64,000 nucleotides of DNA from NCBI RefSeq assembly GCF_900101345.1, contig NZ_FMUX01000007.1:209885-273884 (forward strand), read 5' to 3'. Every line of letters begins with the position of its first letter. Position 1 is the stretch's first letter. The position numbers were made by a program, and so were the translations under genes. The notes below the pieces were generated by a model, which saw only the letters and a program-made list of their open reading frames with translations, ran no database searches and had not been told where the DNA came from. This stretch comes from Desulfoluna spongiiphila. GTDB taxonomy: Bacteria; Desulfobacterota; Desulfobacteria; Desulfobacterales; Desulfolunaceae. Positions 16,916 to 26,206 of the stretch are shown here, piece after piece.

Positions 16916-17365
16916 TTATATCAATATCCAGACGCCATCTGGAAAAATTCCTTTGTAGCCCCATGGGATTCTCCCCTTAGAATAAATGGCGATTTTGCTT
17001 TCCAGGAAAGCCCCCACCGCCCCTTCTTTCGCAGACATAAGCGATGCGATGGTGACAACCTCGTCGTAAACCAGAGCGCACAATTCCGCGCTCGGGACCC
17101 TTTCGAACAACTTCAGGTAAACCTCTTCGGCCCAGTCCTCAATGTCGTCCTTGACGGCTCCGACTATCTCCTCCGCTGCTTCGTGGTCTTTGACACACCA
17201 GGCCTCATAAGGAGAGGCATAAACAGGCTCAAAAAAAGAATCCGGGTCATCATTCAGCATAGACGTCAATGCCTCGTGTGACCCAAATGACTGTTCATCC
17301 CGGGACTCGGTGACGCTGCAGAGATCAAAAAACCAGTCAATCTGTTTTAACTCTTCGAGTGTCAT
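16916..17365 (-). CDS. Hypothetical acidic cytoplasmic protein
   Basis: 149 aa, no signal peptide or membrane helix, strongly acidic in the first half. I do not recognise a family. A run with DIEDWAEEVYLKLFERV and a C-terminal basic/aromatic end suggests a compact helical protein. It reads toward tetR across the operator region, with 132 nt between. Confidence 0.55.
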   Translation of the reverse strand: MTLEELKQIDWFFDLCSVTESRDEQSFGSHEALTSMLNDDPDSFFEPVYASPYEAWCVKDHEAAEEIVGAVKDDIEDWAEEVYLKLFERVPSAELCALVYDEVVTIASLMSAKEGAVGAFLESKIAIYSKGRIPWGYKGIFPDGVWILI

Positions 17366-17493
17366 GCGTCTGTATTCTTCTCCAAATCCTGCTTTGTTGA
17401 AAAAAAAGCCACAAAACCGTTTCGGTCATGTTTGTAAGGCGAAATCGGTCCAAACACGAACATGCTTGAGTGAAGCGAAATCGCTTTCAACGG

Positions 17494-17543
17494 CTGTTTA
17501 TCAAACGTTTCAAACACCTGGCCCCAGGCAGGGCCGCCGAAGG
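17494..17543 (+). repeat. Right half of the MITE-like element
   Basis: CTGTTTATCAAACGTTTCAAA followed by GGCCCCAGGCAGGGCCGCCGAAGG matches the right end of the 170-bp element; the left half is missing. It lies upstream of the RAYT gene. Confidence 0.6.
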
Positions 17544-17655
17544 GAAAAAACTATGCAGTAACCATTTTCTTTTAAAAGGCATTACACCATACTCGCCCCC
17601 CGATGCAATCAAGAGATCGTCATGGACTGAAGAACATGATGGAAAAAAAAGAAAA

Positions 17656-17676
17656 AAAGGGACAGGCAAGATATGC
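17656..17676 (+). repeat. Single GGGACAGGC REP copy upstream of RAYT
   Basis: AAAGGGACAGGCAAGATATGC lies 135 nt before the transposase start. It carries the same core as the dispersed copies, linking this repeat family to the RAYT. Confidence 0.65.
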
Positions 17677-17810
17677 TCAGATACTCTTTGACCTTTCTGA
17701 AACACCGTGGCATGATCACACCAAACAAGACAACCCATCTTATTTATTTGCATTTCCATCGAAATATCGGAACACCAAAAATTCAACTGCCCTTATTCAA
17801 GGAGGACGAC

Positions 17811-18734
17811 ATGCCTCGTATTCCCCGGATGGTCAGAACTGATTCAGGTCAGAAGACGGTTTATCATGTAATCAGCCGCACAGCCCTTGACGGGCTTCCG
17901 TTTAAAGCCACTGAAAAAGATGAGTTGGTTCGAATAATCAAACGGTTCTCCATGGTGTATGCCGTAAAGGTACTGGGTTTTTCAGTTATGGGGAATCACT
18001 TTCACATCCTGGTGGAGGTCACCCCACCTTCCATGCTCTCGAATGACGAAGTAAGACGCCGGTTTAAGCTTCTTTACCCCAAGGACTCCCACTTTCCGGA
18101 GGGACAACTGGACGATTTCAGAGAACGATTCTGCAGTTTATCGTGGTATGTGAAGGACATTAAGCAGACCTTTTCCCGAGCATACAACCGGAAGAAAAAA
18201 AGACGGGGAACCCTCTGGGGCGAACGGTTCAAAAGTGTCATCGTTGAGAAGGGAGAAACGGTCATCAACTGTCTGAGCTATATAGACCTGAACGCGGTAC
18301 GGGCAGGAATTGTGAAACGGCCCGAGAATTATCGATGGTGCTCCATCGGGCATCATGTGCAGACAGAAAACAGAGACAGCTTTCTCTCTTTGGATTTCGG
18401 GCTGGAGGAATTTGGAGTGGAGGCGTCCCAACGGCTCAAGACGTATCGGGACTATCTGTATCATGCAGGGGCTGTCAAAAAACATGGAAAGGCGAGCATC
18501 CCCAATCCCATCCTCGAAGAGGAAAAAGCAAACGGGTTTGAATTAAATCAAACCCGACTATTTCGTTACCGTTCGCGATATTTCACCGATTCCGGTATCA
18601 TTGGTTCCAAAGCCTTTGTGTTGTCGACCTATGAGGAATTCAAAGACCGACTTTATGGGGGAAGGAAAAGAATCCCCAGGCTGGTAAAAGGTGTTGAGGG
18701 AATGTATTCCATGAAACGACTGGGTGAGGCTTGA
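17811..18734 (+). CDS. REP-associated tyrosine transposase (RAYT, Y1_Tnp)
   Basis: IS200-like HUH transposase of the domesticated RAYT type, thought to mobilise REP/REPIN sequences. The 307-aa protein begins MPRIPRMVRTDS. The HUH motif is intact (MGNHFHILVE), followed by the family blocks KQTFSRAYNRKKKRRGTLW and ERFKSVIVEKGE...LNAVRAG. GGAGG lies 6 nt before the ATG; upstream in-frame codons are non-conserved and excluded. The C-terminal third (about 210-307) is a basic extension. No terminal inverted repeats flank it as an autonomous IS. Confidence 0.85.
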   Translation: MPRIPRMVRTDSGQKTVYHVISRTALDGLPFKATEKDELVRIIKRFSMVYAVKVLGFSVMGNHFHILVEVTPPSMLSNDEVRRRFKLLYPKDSHFPEGQLDDFRERFCSLSWYVKDIKQTFSRAYNRKKKRRGTLWGERFKSVIVEKGETVINCLSYIDLNAVRAGIVKRPENYRWCSIGHHVQTENRDSFLSLDFGLEEFGVEASQRLKTYRDYLYHAGAVKKHGKASIPNPILEEEKANGFELNQTRLFRYRSRYFTDSGIIGSKAFVLSTYEEFKDRLYGGRKRIPRLVKGVEGMYSMKRLGEA

Positions 18735-18883
18735 GCAGATTGGGTAGACCCGTAAAGCCCAAAAACACGATTATCCCTTGCCATATACATCGTTCATAAA
18801 GACTATGATAGCGAAGACATGGGTTACATGTCACAGCACTTTTTTGTATTGATGCCCTGAGCATCATGGAAAAGGATAGAGAT

Positions 18884-19390
18884 ATGACCATCAGAAACAT
18901 TCTTATGCTTGGAAATGAAACTCTCAGAAAAAAATCAGATCCCATTGATTTTGAACGGGACAACGTAAATTGTCATCTCGAAGACTTAAGGGATACCCTT
19001 CATTTCTTTCAAAAAGAGAAGCGTATCGGCAGGGCCATTGCCGCCCCTCAAATCGGGTGCTTGAAGCGGATGGTTTATATGGAGACAGAGGGACGAACAA
19101 TTGTAATGATCAACCCCAAGATTGTTACAAAAAGCCCCGAGACATTTGAAGTCTGGGACAGTTGCTTCAGCGCTGATGTCGCCTTTTTCTGCAGGACTCT
19201 CCGACATCAGACCATCGACGTTGAATATTGGAACGAAAAGCAGGAAGCAATCACTGAAACCTTCACAGGTGATTTGTCGGAACTTTTCCAGCATGAAATA
19301 GATCACCTGAATGGCATTTTGTTTACGGACCATACCATTGACCATCACATCATCATGAGAAGCGAATGGGAAAAGTTGGCCGCGTCCTAA
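18884..19390 (+). CDS. Peptide deformylase-like metallohydrolase
   Basis: Peptide deformylase removes formyl from N-terminal Met. This 168-aa homologue keeps motif I as AIAAPQIG, the metal-binding Cys in an altered motif II (WDSCFSAD instead of EGCLS) and motif III QHEIDHLNG with the HExxH ligands and catalytic Glu. All metal ligands are present, so it is probably an active hydrolase, perhaps a secondary deformylase. I chose the ATG with AAGGAT 7 nt upstream; an ATG six codons earlier has none. It ends beside a REP copy. Confidence 0.75.
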   Translation: MTIRNILMLGNETLRKKSDPIDFERDNVNCHLEDLRDTLHFFQKEKRIGRAIAAPQIGCLKRMVYMETEGRTIVMINPKIVTKSPETFEVWDSCFSADVAFFCRTLRHQTIDVEYWNEKQEAITETFTGDLSELFQHEIDHLNGILFTDHTIDHHIIMRSEWEKLAAS

Positions 19391-19409
19391 GGGGACAGGC
19401 ACTATACGC
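19389..19409 (+). repeat. Single GGGACAGGC REP copy
   Basis: AAGGGGACAGGCACTATACGC begins within the stop codon region of the deformylase-like gene and ends before the GNAT gene. Confidence 0.6.
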
Positions 19410-19445
19410 ATTTAGCCAGCCGAAGTATGACAACAAGGGGTGAAT

Positions 19446-19868
19446 ATGGATATAGATGTGAGTTTGAGCTGCGAAGGCGTGGACTGGAAGGCCGTATCCG
19501 ACACATTAAAAAGCGTAAATATGGCTTTCTACGAACCCGAAATCCATCGAAAGGCATTTGAAGCCAGCCATACGACCGTGTTTGCCTATCATGAATCGAA
19601 ACTAATTGGATTTGGTCGCGCGATATCTGATGGCACCTATCAGGCAGCCATATATGACTGTGCGGTTCGTGAAGAATTTCAAGGTAAGGGAATCGGAAAA
19701 ATAATCATGAATTCTCTGTTATCCGAGCTATCTCATTGCAACATCGTTTTGTACGCGTCGCCGGGTAAAGAAGGATTCTATCAATCCCTCGGATTCCGGA
19801 AAATGAAAACGGGTATGGCATACTTCCAGAAAAACGACGTGATGCGACGCCTCGGATTTATCGAGTAA
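19446..19868 (+). CDS. GNAT-family N-acetyltransferase
   Basis: 140 aa. The acetyl-CoA-binding signature EEFQGKGIGKIIM (R/Q-x-x-G-x-G/A pattern) is at about 80-92, followed by a late YQSLGFRKM strand typical of small GNAT enzymes. It acetylates an unknown amine. AAGGGG is 5 nt before the chosen ATG; a GTG two codons upstream is possible. Confidence 0.8.
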   Translation: MDIDVSLSCEGVDWKAVSDTLKSVNMAFYEPEIHRKAFEASHTTVFAYHESKLIGFGRAISDGTYQAAIYDCAVREEFQGKGIGKIIMNSLLSELSHCNIVLYASPGKEGFYQSLGFRKMKTGMAYFQKNDVMRRLGFIE

Positions 19869-19968
19869 TCATCATCTCGTAAAAAAACCAGACCCTATTG
19901 AATAATCGGCCTGCCCCACCCTCTCCAACCAGCCCATCAAGGTATTAAAATAAAGAGGGAACAAGGAA

Positions 19969-20070
19969 CAAGGGACAGGCAATTTATGCTTTGCTTGGAC
20001 TTGCTGAAGCCCATGACAATGACAAAAAAAATGTCGAAATCTAAAGAGGAACAAAGAGCCTGTCCCCTTT
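19969..20070. repeat. REPIN-like inverted pair
   Basis: AAGGGACAGGCAATTTATGC (19970-19989) and the inverted GCCTGTCCCCTTT (20058-20070) enclose about 70 bp between the GNAT and monooxygenase genes. Confidence 0.65.
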
Positions 20071-20219
20071 AAAAAAATAAGCTACCGATTCTTTGTTCTT
20101 TTTCTGGATATGCGATAACGTACAGACGATTCATAGTGCGAAACAAAACGGCATTCGGCCATCATCCCCACCCATAGAGGCCACGAGCAACCAGAATGTC
20201 TTCGTGGCAAAGGACGATC

Positions 20220-20531
20220 ATGATTGTTATCAAGGCAATATTGCAGGCAAAATCGGGCATGGAAATTTCATTGGAAGAGCTTCTCAAAGGCATTATCCCC
20301 AGTGTCCAGACAGAAAAAGACACCATTGTGTATACCCTTCATCGGTCCCAGGAACACATGGGCCGTTTTTTGTTTTATGAAAAGTACAAAGACCAGCAGG
20401 CCTGTAACGATCATATGACAACGCCATACCTTCAGGAGCTCCTGAGACAGTGCAAAGACCTCTTGAGCGAGCCCCCCGAAATCGAACTGTTCGAAGAAAT
20501 TGCCGGGTTTACCCGAACAGTAAACTCATAA
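20220..20531 (+). CDS. Antibiotic-biosynthesis-monooxygenase (ABM) domain protein
   Basis: 103-aa single-domain dimeric alpha+beta barrel protein: MIVIKAILQAKSGMEISLEELL, then TIVYTLHRSQEHMGRFLFYEKYKDQQACNDH, matching small quinol/ABM monooxygenases such as YgiN. They oxidise quinols or similar aromatics without cofactor. AAAGGA is 5 nt before this ATG, which is therefore preferred over an earlier one. The radical SAM gene follows after 121 nt. Confidence 0.8.
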   Translation: MIVIKAILQAKSGMEISLEELLKGIIPSVQTEKDTIVYTLHRSQEHMGRFLFYEKYKDQQACNDHMTTPYLQELLRQCKDLLSEPPEIELFEEIAGFTRTVNS

Positions 20532-20652
20532 GCACATTGACTGGAGGCCCTTGCGCCTCCCTGCACCATGTACATCGCCAAGACCGTTGGAGCGTGAACC
20601 CAGTTGTTTCATTATTCCGAGCCACATGCATACGCACAACGAGGACAAAGCC

Positions 20653-21555
20653 ATGTTGACTGGAATCCACATCCTTATGACATACACATGCAACCTTGAG
20701 TGTGACCATTGCTTTCTTTACTCAGGGCCCAGGGCGCAAGGGACCATGACCCTGGCCCAGATTCGTTCCGTACTGGATGAATCAAAAAAAATCGACGGTG
20801 TGGAATGGATATACTTCGAAGGTGGGGAGCCGTTTTTATTTTATCCCTCCCTGCTTGAAGGAATCAGGCTCGCACGAAGTATGGGATTTAAGGTCGGGGT
20901 CGTGACAAATATCTATGGAGCGGTATCCGATGAAGACGCCGACATACTGCTTCAGCCTCTGGCGGACCTTGGCGTCGCGGACCTCAGAATCAGTAACGAT
21001 TCGTTTCACTATGGAAGCCAAAACAATCCTGCCGGGCGCGGACTGGCTGCGGCACGGAGGCTGGGCATCCCCACCGCCTCCATTTGCATTGAAAAACCCT
21101 TTGTCGAGTCCGTCCCCGGCCAGGACCAGGCCACAGGTTCCCCTGTCATTGGTGGCGGTGCCATGTTCAGGGGGCGGGCTGTTGATACACTCGCCGAAGG
21201 GTTACCCCGAAGGCCCGCTCGACACTTCACCACATGCCCCCATGAGAAACTGGAAACCCCATCAAGGGTCCATGTGGACTGCTACGGACATGTCCACCTC
21301 TGCCAGGGAATAAGCATGGGTAACATGTGGCAGCACCCGCTCTCACACCTGGTGCGCAGCTATGTCGCAACCTCCCATCCCATCTGCGGCCCCCTTGCAA
21401 ACGGAGGGCCGGCAGGACTTGCAGAACACTACGGAGTCGAGCTGGAACAGGAGTATGTGGATGAATGCCACTGTTGCACCCTTATCCGCCGCACCCTTGT
21501 GGACAGATTTCCACAGTACCTTGCACCCAGGCAGGTATACGGCCCGAATAAGTAA
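20653..21555 (+). CDS. Radical SAM protein with C-terminal cysteine cluster
   Basis: 300 aa. The radical SAM cluster is C13-x3-C17-x2-C20 (TCNLECDHCF), followed by an EGGEP-like motif (FEGGEPFLF) that binds SAM. The C-terminal third has further cysteines (TTCPHE, DCYGHVHLCQG, ECHCC) that could hold an auxiliary 4Fe-4S cluster, as in SPASM/twitch enzymes that modify peptides. No precursor peptide gene was found nearby. The ATG with GAGG upstream is preferred over starts 26-34 codons earlier. Substrate unknown. Confidence 0.8.
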   Translation: MLTGIHILMTYTCNLECDHCFLYSGPRAQGTMTLAQIRSVLDESKKIDGVEWIYFEGGEPFLFYPSLLEGIRLARSMGFKVGVVTNIYGAVSDEDADILLQPLADLGVADLRISNDSFHYGSQNNPAGRGLAAARRLGIPTASICIEKPFVESVPGQDQATGSPVIGGGAMFRGRAVDTLAEGLPRRPARHFTTCPHEKLETPSRVHVDCYGHVHLCQGISMGNMWQHPLSHLVRSYVATSHPICGPLANGGPAGLAEHYGVELEQEYVDECHCCTLIRRTLVDRFPQYLAPRQVYGPNK

Positions 21556-21708
21556 CGATCAAAAATACATAGAGAATTAGGATACATGTGACTCAGACTT
21601 CCCCCGGACACAGGTACAGTTATCCGAGATAACCTGCGCCCTGCAGTCATCACGGGGACGTTTTTGCGATAACCTGTTCGGGATCGGCATGAATGGTCAA
21701 CGTGCCTT

Positions 21709-22623
21709 TTACGTCGCCTTCATAACCCACTCGGTCAACTCCCCAGAAGAGTAAGTAGCCATAAGATCGACAAATCGTCGGATTTTTGCAGGGACAAAGG
21801 CCGTTGAAACATAGGTGGCGTAAAGGGGATACGGCTCAAGTGTGTACTCCGGCAGCAGCTGGATCAGTTCTCCGCTTTCAAGCAGCCCCTTGAAAGCCCA
21901 GCGATTGCCGAGACTGATACCGAAGCCCTCTCGGTTAAGCTGCCGGACCACCGACGCGCTGTTCACCATGAATTTCGAGGACACCTTCACACTCTCTGCT
22001 CCGTTCGGCCCGATGAATTCAAGGGGGGTATCCCGCTGCATGCGGTTAAAGAAAAGAAAATCGTGACCGGGAAGGTCCGCCGGTTTTTTCGGGGTACCTC
22101 GTTTTTTCAGGTACGTCTTAGAGGCGATGAGCAGCACAGGCACGTCTATCAGCTTACGACAGATGAGGTTGGAATCGGGAAGATGGCCGATGCGGATAGA
22201 GACGTCGATTCCCTTCTCACTCATATCCGGGGCCTCACCTGTCAGGATAAGCTCCACCCTCAGGTCCGGGTACATCTTGACCATGGAGGTAAGAACCGGG
22301 GCCACATGCACATCCCCTATGTTATTGGGGGCCGTTACCCGAAGCAGCCCCCTGGGGGTGTCGGTCTCACGAGCCACATGGGCCTCAAGGGCAGCCTGCT
22401 CGGCCACAAGCCGACGCATGCCGTCATAATACTTTTTCCCCGCTTCCGTTGCCACGGAACGCCGGGTAGATCGTTGGAGCAACTTTACCCCGAGGCGGGC
22501 TTCCAGAGCTGCAACCTTCCGACTCACTGACGAAGGGTCCGTCCCCAACTGCTCAGCCGCCGCCTTGAGGCTTCCCGCTTCCACCACCCTTAAAAAAATC
22601 CGTTCATTGGTTTCAATTGTCAT
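21709..22623 (-). CDS. LysR-family transcriptional regulator
   Basis: 304 aa. N-terminal winged HTH (FLRVVEAGSLKAAAEQLGTDPSSVSRKVAALEARLGVKLLQR, residues 9-52) and a periplasmic-binding-protein-like effector domain (about 90-295). It resembles the LysR subgroup with members that control single divergent genes, but no divergent gene is close: the next plus-strand gene starts 493 bp away. It converges on the radical SAM gene; an imperfect hairpin (GTTATC-CGA-GATAAC, 21619-21633) lies between them. Confidence 0.9.
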   Translation of the reverse strand: MTIETNERIFLRVVEAGSLKAAAEQLGTDPSSVSRKVAALEARLGVKLLQRSTRRSVATEAGKKYYDGMRRLVAEQAALEAHVARETDTPRGLLRVTAPNNIGDVHVAPVLTSMVKMYPDLRVELILTGEAPDMSEKGIDVSIRIGHLPDSNLICRKLIDVPVLLIASKTYLKKRGTPKKPADLPGHDFLFFNRMQRDTPLEFIGPNGAESVKVSSKFMVNSASVVRQLNREGFGISLGNRWAFKGLLESGELIQLLPEYTLEPYPLYATYVSTAFVPAKIRRFVDLMATYSSGELTEWVMKAT

Positions 22624-23115
22624 GATGACTCACCGAAAAACACCCTTCTTCCCCCTTCCTGTGTCATGCATTACCCATGCACCATTGGTTGTCACTCCAG
22701 CACCATTATGCCTGTCTGACGTGTCGTCGAGCCACTCTCATCAGTTCTAAGCCATATTCGAACAACGTAACGAAGAGGACAAAAACCGTTTGCCACCATC
22801 CGCACCATACCGGGAACAATTTCCTGTATGTCAAACGTTTCAAGACCTTAGCTCAGGAGATACCGAGCCGATACGATTAATTGCAAAATATGCAATTAAT
22901 AAATGATTTTTTACCCCCTTCATGACATCAAATCAACCCCGTATAACATCTCCCAGGTTGGCAATACGCCACTTCAATCATCGCAAATCGCCGGAAAGGC
23001 CAAGCCGGTCTTCGGAATCTTGCCCTTGGTGGGGTATTTTTCGAAAACATCCCGAAGGCAGCGCCCATGGCGACAAGGCGTTCAGATCACCTTTAGAACC
23101 AGGAGGTTCATAACC
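22624..23115. other. Intergenic, no supported gene
   Basis: A 492-bp divergent region between lysR and the secreted-protein gene. TATGTCAAACGTTTCAAGACC at about 22827 is a faint match to the right end of the MITE-like element. The rest is unremarkable; it should hold both promoters. Confidence 0.35.
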
Positions 23116-23580
23116 ATGAAATTACGATCAATTAAAAAATCACGTATCGCGTCTACCTTCATAGCACTCTGTGCCATCGCCCTCACCGGGACCCAGGCCA
23201 CTGCCAGCTGCATGGATGCCATGTTCGGCCGGGTGGCCCACGAAGGAACCGAACTCCATGAGCTGGCCATGACATCTTTGAACCAGAACGGAGGCGCAGA
23301 CACCTACTTCACCAACGGCGAAGGAAGGGTTCTGGATGTCAAGGCAAAACAGTTCGACGACGGGCGAGTCCGTGTCTCCGTTGTGCGCGTCTACATCCCC
23401 CGGAACTACATCACCGGAACCCATGACGGCACCCTGGCCGTGGAGGCAACTTACGACCGTCTCCATGAGCTGGCCCAGACAGGTGACAAACTCGGCGGTT
23501 ATACCCTGCTCCCGAACTCTGTGGGCGCCGATGCTTTCCAGTGCGGCACAGACATTGCCATGGCCCTCGACTCAGAATAG
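23116..23580 (+). CDS. Small secreted protein of unknown function
   Basis: 154 aa with a basic start and hydrophobic core (FIALCAIALTGTQATA), so a Sec signal peptide is likely, cleaved near residue 32. The mature part has two cysteines (SCMDAM and FQCGTD) that may form a disulfide. No family recognised. AGGAGG (23101-23106) is 9 nt before the ATG; the longer in-frame reading lacks any such site. A strong terminator follows. Confidence 0.6.
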   Translation: MKLRSIKKSRIASTFIALCAIALTGTQATASCMDAMFGRVAHEGTELHELAMTSLNQNGGADTYFTNGEGRVLDVKAKQFDDGRVRVSVVRVYIPRNYITGTHDGTLAVEATYDRLHELAQTGDKLGGYTLLPNSVGADAFQCGTDIAMALDSE

Positions 23581-23660
23581 TCCATTGCTGCAGATCGTTC
23601 TGTTCATTGCTCGGCCGATGCATCAGACCTGATCAAAAAAAGCTGCAACACCAATGCACA

Positions 23661-23699
23661 AAGCCCGTTTCAGCGACCATCGCGGAAACGGGCTTTTTT
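23661..23699 (+). terminator. Rho-independent terminator
   Basis: AAGCCCGTTTC (23661-23671) pairs perfectly with GAAACGGGCTT (23684-23694), followed by TTTTT. It ends the secreted-protein transcript. Confidence 0.85.
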
Positions 23700-23798
23700 A
23701 TTGTCCGCTTTCGTGAGGTAGTATACAAGCCTTCATACACACAAGACGAAAACGCAGGGTCTCTGAAGCAGGACCCCAAACCGAAGAAAGGCAACCCC

Positions 23799-24386
23799 AT
23801 GGAACGTATCTTACAGGCAGCTGAAAGCATGCAGAAAAAGGCCCGGGCGATCATTGAGGAGACACAGCTCATCGACATATGGTCCTCCATCGGAGCAACG
23901 ATCAACTTGGTCGGCTCGCTTCAAACAGGCCTTCTGATCAACAACCGGGACATCGACTTCCATATCTATTCAACCCCTTTCAGCCTCTCGGGGAGCTTTT
24001 CAGCCATGGCACGGCTTGCCGAAAATCCTCGAATCAAGTCCATCTCCTACACCAACCTCATCGAGGCAGAAGACAAGTGTATCGAATGGCACGCCTTTTA
24101 CGAAGACGACGAAAACCAGTCCTGGCAAATCGACATGATCCACATCATGGAGGACTCTCCCTACGTCGGTTACTTCGAGCGTGTGGCCGAGCGTATCTCC
24201 CAGGTGTTGACCCCGGAAACCCGCGAAGCCATCCTCACGATCAAAGACGCCATACCCGCAGAGAAAAAAGTCATGGGCATCCAGATATACAAAGCCGTCA
24301 TTGCAGACGGGGTGCGGGATGTCGACGCGTTTTGGCGTTGGAAAGACGCCCAGTCCGATGACGGGATCGTGACCTGGGTTCCCTGA
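23799..24386 (+). CDS. Nucleotidyltransferase-fold protein
   Basis: 195 aa, cytoplasmic. The segment GSLQTGLLINNRDIDFHIYS (about 42-61) is the nucleotidyltransferase-superfamily layout, GS followed by DxD on a strand (Asp55, Asp57). A third acidic position may be QIDMIH. The protein resembles uncharacterised minimal nucleotidyltransferases rather than toxin/antitoxin MNT pairs, because no HEPN partner gene is adjacent. Start chosen at the ATG after GAAAGG; the longer reading passes through the upstream terminator. Confidence 0.55.
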   Translation: MERILQAAESMQKKARAIIEETQLIDIWSSIGATINLVGSLQTGLLINNRDIDFHIYSTPFSLSGSFSAMARLAENPRIKSISYTNLIEAEDKCIEWHAFYEDDENQSWQIDMIHIMEDSPYVGYFERVAERISQVLTPETREAILTIKDAIPAEKKVMGIQIYKAVIADGVRDVDAFWRWKDAQSDDGIVTWVP

Positions 24387-24420
24387 ACACTGAACAGCCA
24401 AAAAAAAAGAGAAAAAGAAA

Positions 24421-24570
24421 AAGGGGACAGGCTCTTTATGGTTTCCATGAAACGCCTTTCTGAAACTGAATCGCATCAAGGACTAAAAGGCCCTGCCCCA
24501 CTTTTCCCTTTTATTTTTACCCGGGAAACGCTTACTGCTTACAAAGGGTTCACTATTTGCCTGTCCCTTT
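24421..24570. repeat. REPIN-like inverted pair
   Basis: AAGGGGACAGGCTCTTTATG (24421-24440) and the inverted TGCCTGTCCCTTT (24558-24570) enclose about 120 bp between the nucleotidyltransferase-like gene and fumC. Confidence 0.65.
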
Positions 24571-24788
24571 AGATTTAGAATTCTCTTTAGAATTACACGA
24601 TGGCCCACGCGCCGTACCCAGGCTTTACAGAGCGACCCAAGCCGCTGTATAGTGGCATAAAACCATCTCGCCCACATGCATTACACTCCCACACACCCCG
24701 TTCTGGTCCGTCTTCCGCACACGCCCCCGGAGTGAATTTTCCCCCGCCCTTTTAAGACTCTGGTTGTCATCCACAAAAGGAGCAAAAA

Positions 24789-26183
24789 ATGTCCGAAACC
24801 CGACAGGAAACCGATACATTCGGCCCCATTGCCGTACCGGCCGACGCCTATTGGGGTGCCCAGACCCAACGCTCGCTCCAACACTTCAACATCGGAAACG
24901 AACGCCTGCCGCGTGCCATGATCCGGGCCCTGGGCATCGTCAAGTTGTGTGCGGCCCTCACCAACCTCAAACAAAAAACACTCCATAAAACCCTGGCAAC
25001 GGCCATTGTGGATGCGGCCCGGGAGGTCATTGAGGGCGAACTGGATAGCCACTTCCCCCTGGTGGTCTGGCAAACCGGCTCCGGCACCCAATCCAACATG
25101 AATGCCAACGAGGTGATCTCAAACCTTGCAAACAGTCAACTTGGCGGTGCCATGGGGGCCAAAACCCCAGTCCATCCCAATGATCACTGCAACCTGAGCC
25201 AATCCTCCAACGACACCTTTCCCACAGCCATGCACATCGCCACCGTGGAAGAGATTCACCACCGCCTCCTCCCCGCCCTGAACAGCCTTCACACCGCCCT
25301 GTCCAACAAGGCCAAGGCCTGGGACGGCATCGTCAAAATCGGGCGAACCCACCTGCAGGACGCCACGCCCCTCTCCCTGGGCCAGGAGTTCTCCGGCTAC
25401 GCCGCCCAGGTACACCATGGGACGGACCGCCTGAAGGATGGGCTCAAGCGCCTCTACCCCCTTGCCCAGGGCGGCACCGCGGTGGGCACCGGCTTAAATG
25501 CTCACATCGGATTTGGCGAAGCATTTGCAGCAGAAGTGGCGACCTTTACGGGGCTCCCCTTTGTTACGGCGGAAAACAAGTTTGAAGCCCTGGCAACCCA
25601 CGACGCCATGGTGGAGATCTCAGGGGTCTTAAATACTCTGGCCGTGGGCCTCAACAAGATCGCCAACGACATCCGATTCCTCAGTTCCGGACCCCGCTCC
25701 GGCCTGGGCGAACTCCATCTTCCGGAAAACGAGCCCGGCTCCTCCATCATGCCGGGAAAGGTCAACCCCACACAGTGTGAGGCCATGACCATGGTATGCG
25801 CCCAGGTGATGGGCAACCACACCACCGTCACCATTGCTGGGGCCCAGGGCCACTTTGAACTCAACGTCTTCAAACCGGTCATCGCCTTTAACGTCCTGCA
25901 GTCCATCCGCCTCCTCTCCGATGCCGCCTACAGCCTCACCCGCCACTGCATCACAGGGATCAAGCCCAACACCCGCCGCATCACCGAACTCATGGAACAG
26001 TCCCTCATGCTCGTCACCGCCCTGGTACCTCACATCGGGTACGACAAGGCCGCCGCCATCGCCAAAGAAGCCATGGCCCGGGGGTGCACCCTGCGAGAAG
26101 CGGCCCTTTCCAGCGGGTGGGTCACCGAAGAAGAATTCGACGCCCTGGTAAGGCCTGATACAATGATCGGTCCCAGGGAGTAA
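24789..26183 (+). CDS. fumC: Class II fumarase
   Basis: Oxygen-stable fumarate hydratase, converting fumarate to malate in the cytoplasm. The 464 aa show all family blocks: [10 protein letters not shown] (about 98-107), [10 protein letters not shown] (about 185-194), and the signature loop [11 protein letters not shown] (about 318-328) with the catalytic Ser. Length is typical. AAAGGAG is 7 nt before the ATG. It is monocistronic and convergent with the EamA exporter, with a 23-bp gap. Confidence 0.95.
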   Translation: MSETRQETDTFGPIAVPADAYWGAQTQRSLQHFNIGNERLPRAMIRALGIVKLCAALTNLKQKTLHKTLATAIVDAAREVIEGELDSHFPLVVWQTGSGTQSNMNANEVISNLANSQLGGAMGAKTPVHPNDHCNLSQSSNDTFPTAMHIATVEEIHHRLLPALNSLHTALSNKAKAWDGIVKIGRTHLQDATPLSLGQEFSGYAAQVHHGTDRLKDGLKRLYPLAQGGTAVGTGLNAHIGFGEAFAAEVATFTGLPFVTAENKFEALATHDAMVEISGVLNTLAVGLNKIANDIRFLSSGPRSGLGELHLPENEPGSSIMPGKVNPTQCEAMTMVCAQVMGNHTTVTIAGAQGHFELNVFKPVIAFNVLQSIRLLSDAAYSLTRHCITGIKPNTRRITELMEQSLMLVTALVPHIGYDKAAAIAKEAMARGCTLREAALSSGWVTEEEFDALVRPDTMIGPRE

Positions 26184-26206
26184 TGAGGTTGCCCAAACCA
26201 CCCAGC

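Noticed and set aside
17673..17810. Longer N-terminus for the first RAYT
   Set aside because: GGAGG and the family start MPRIPRMVRT define the ATG at 17811.
22903..23115. Upstream extension of the secreted protein
   Set aside because: The extension lacks a ribosome site and hides the signal peptide that begins at 23116.
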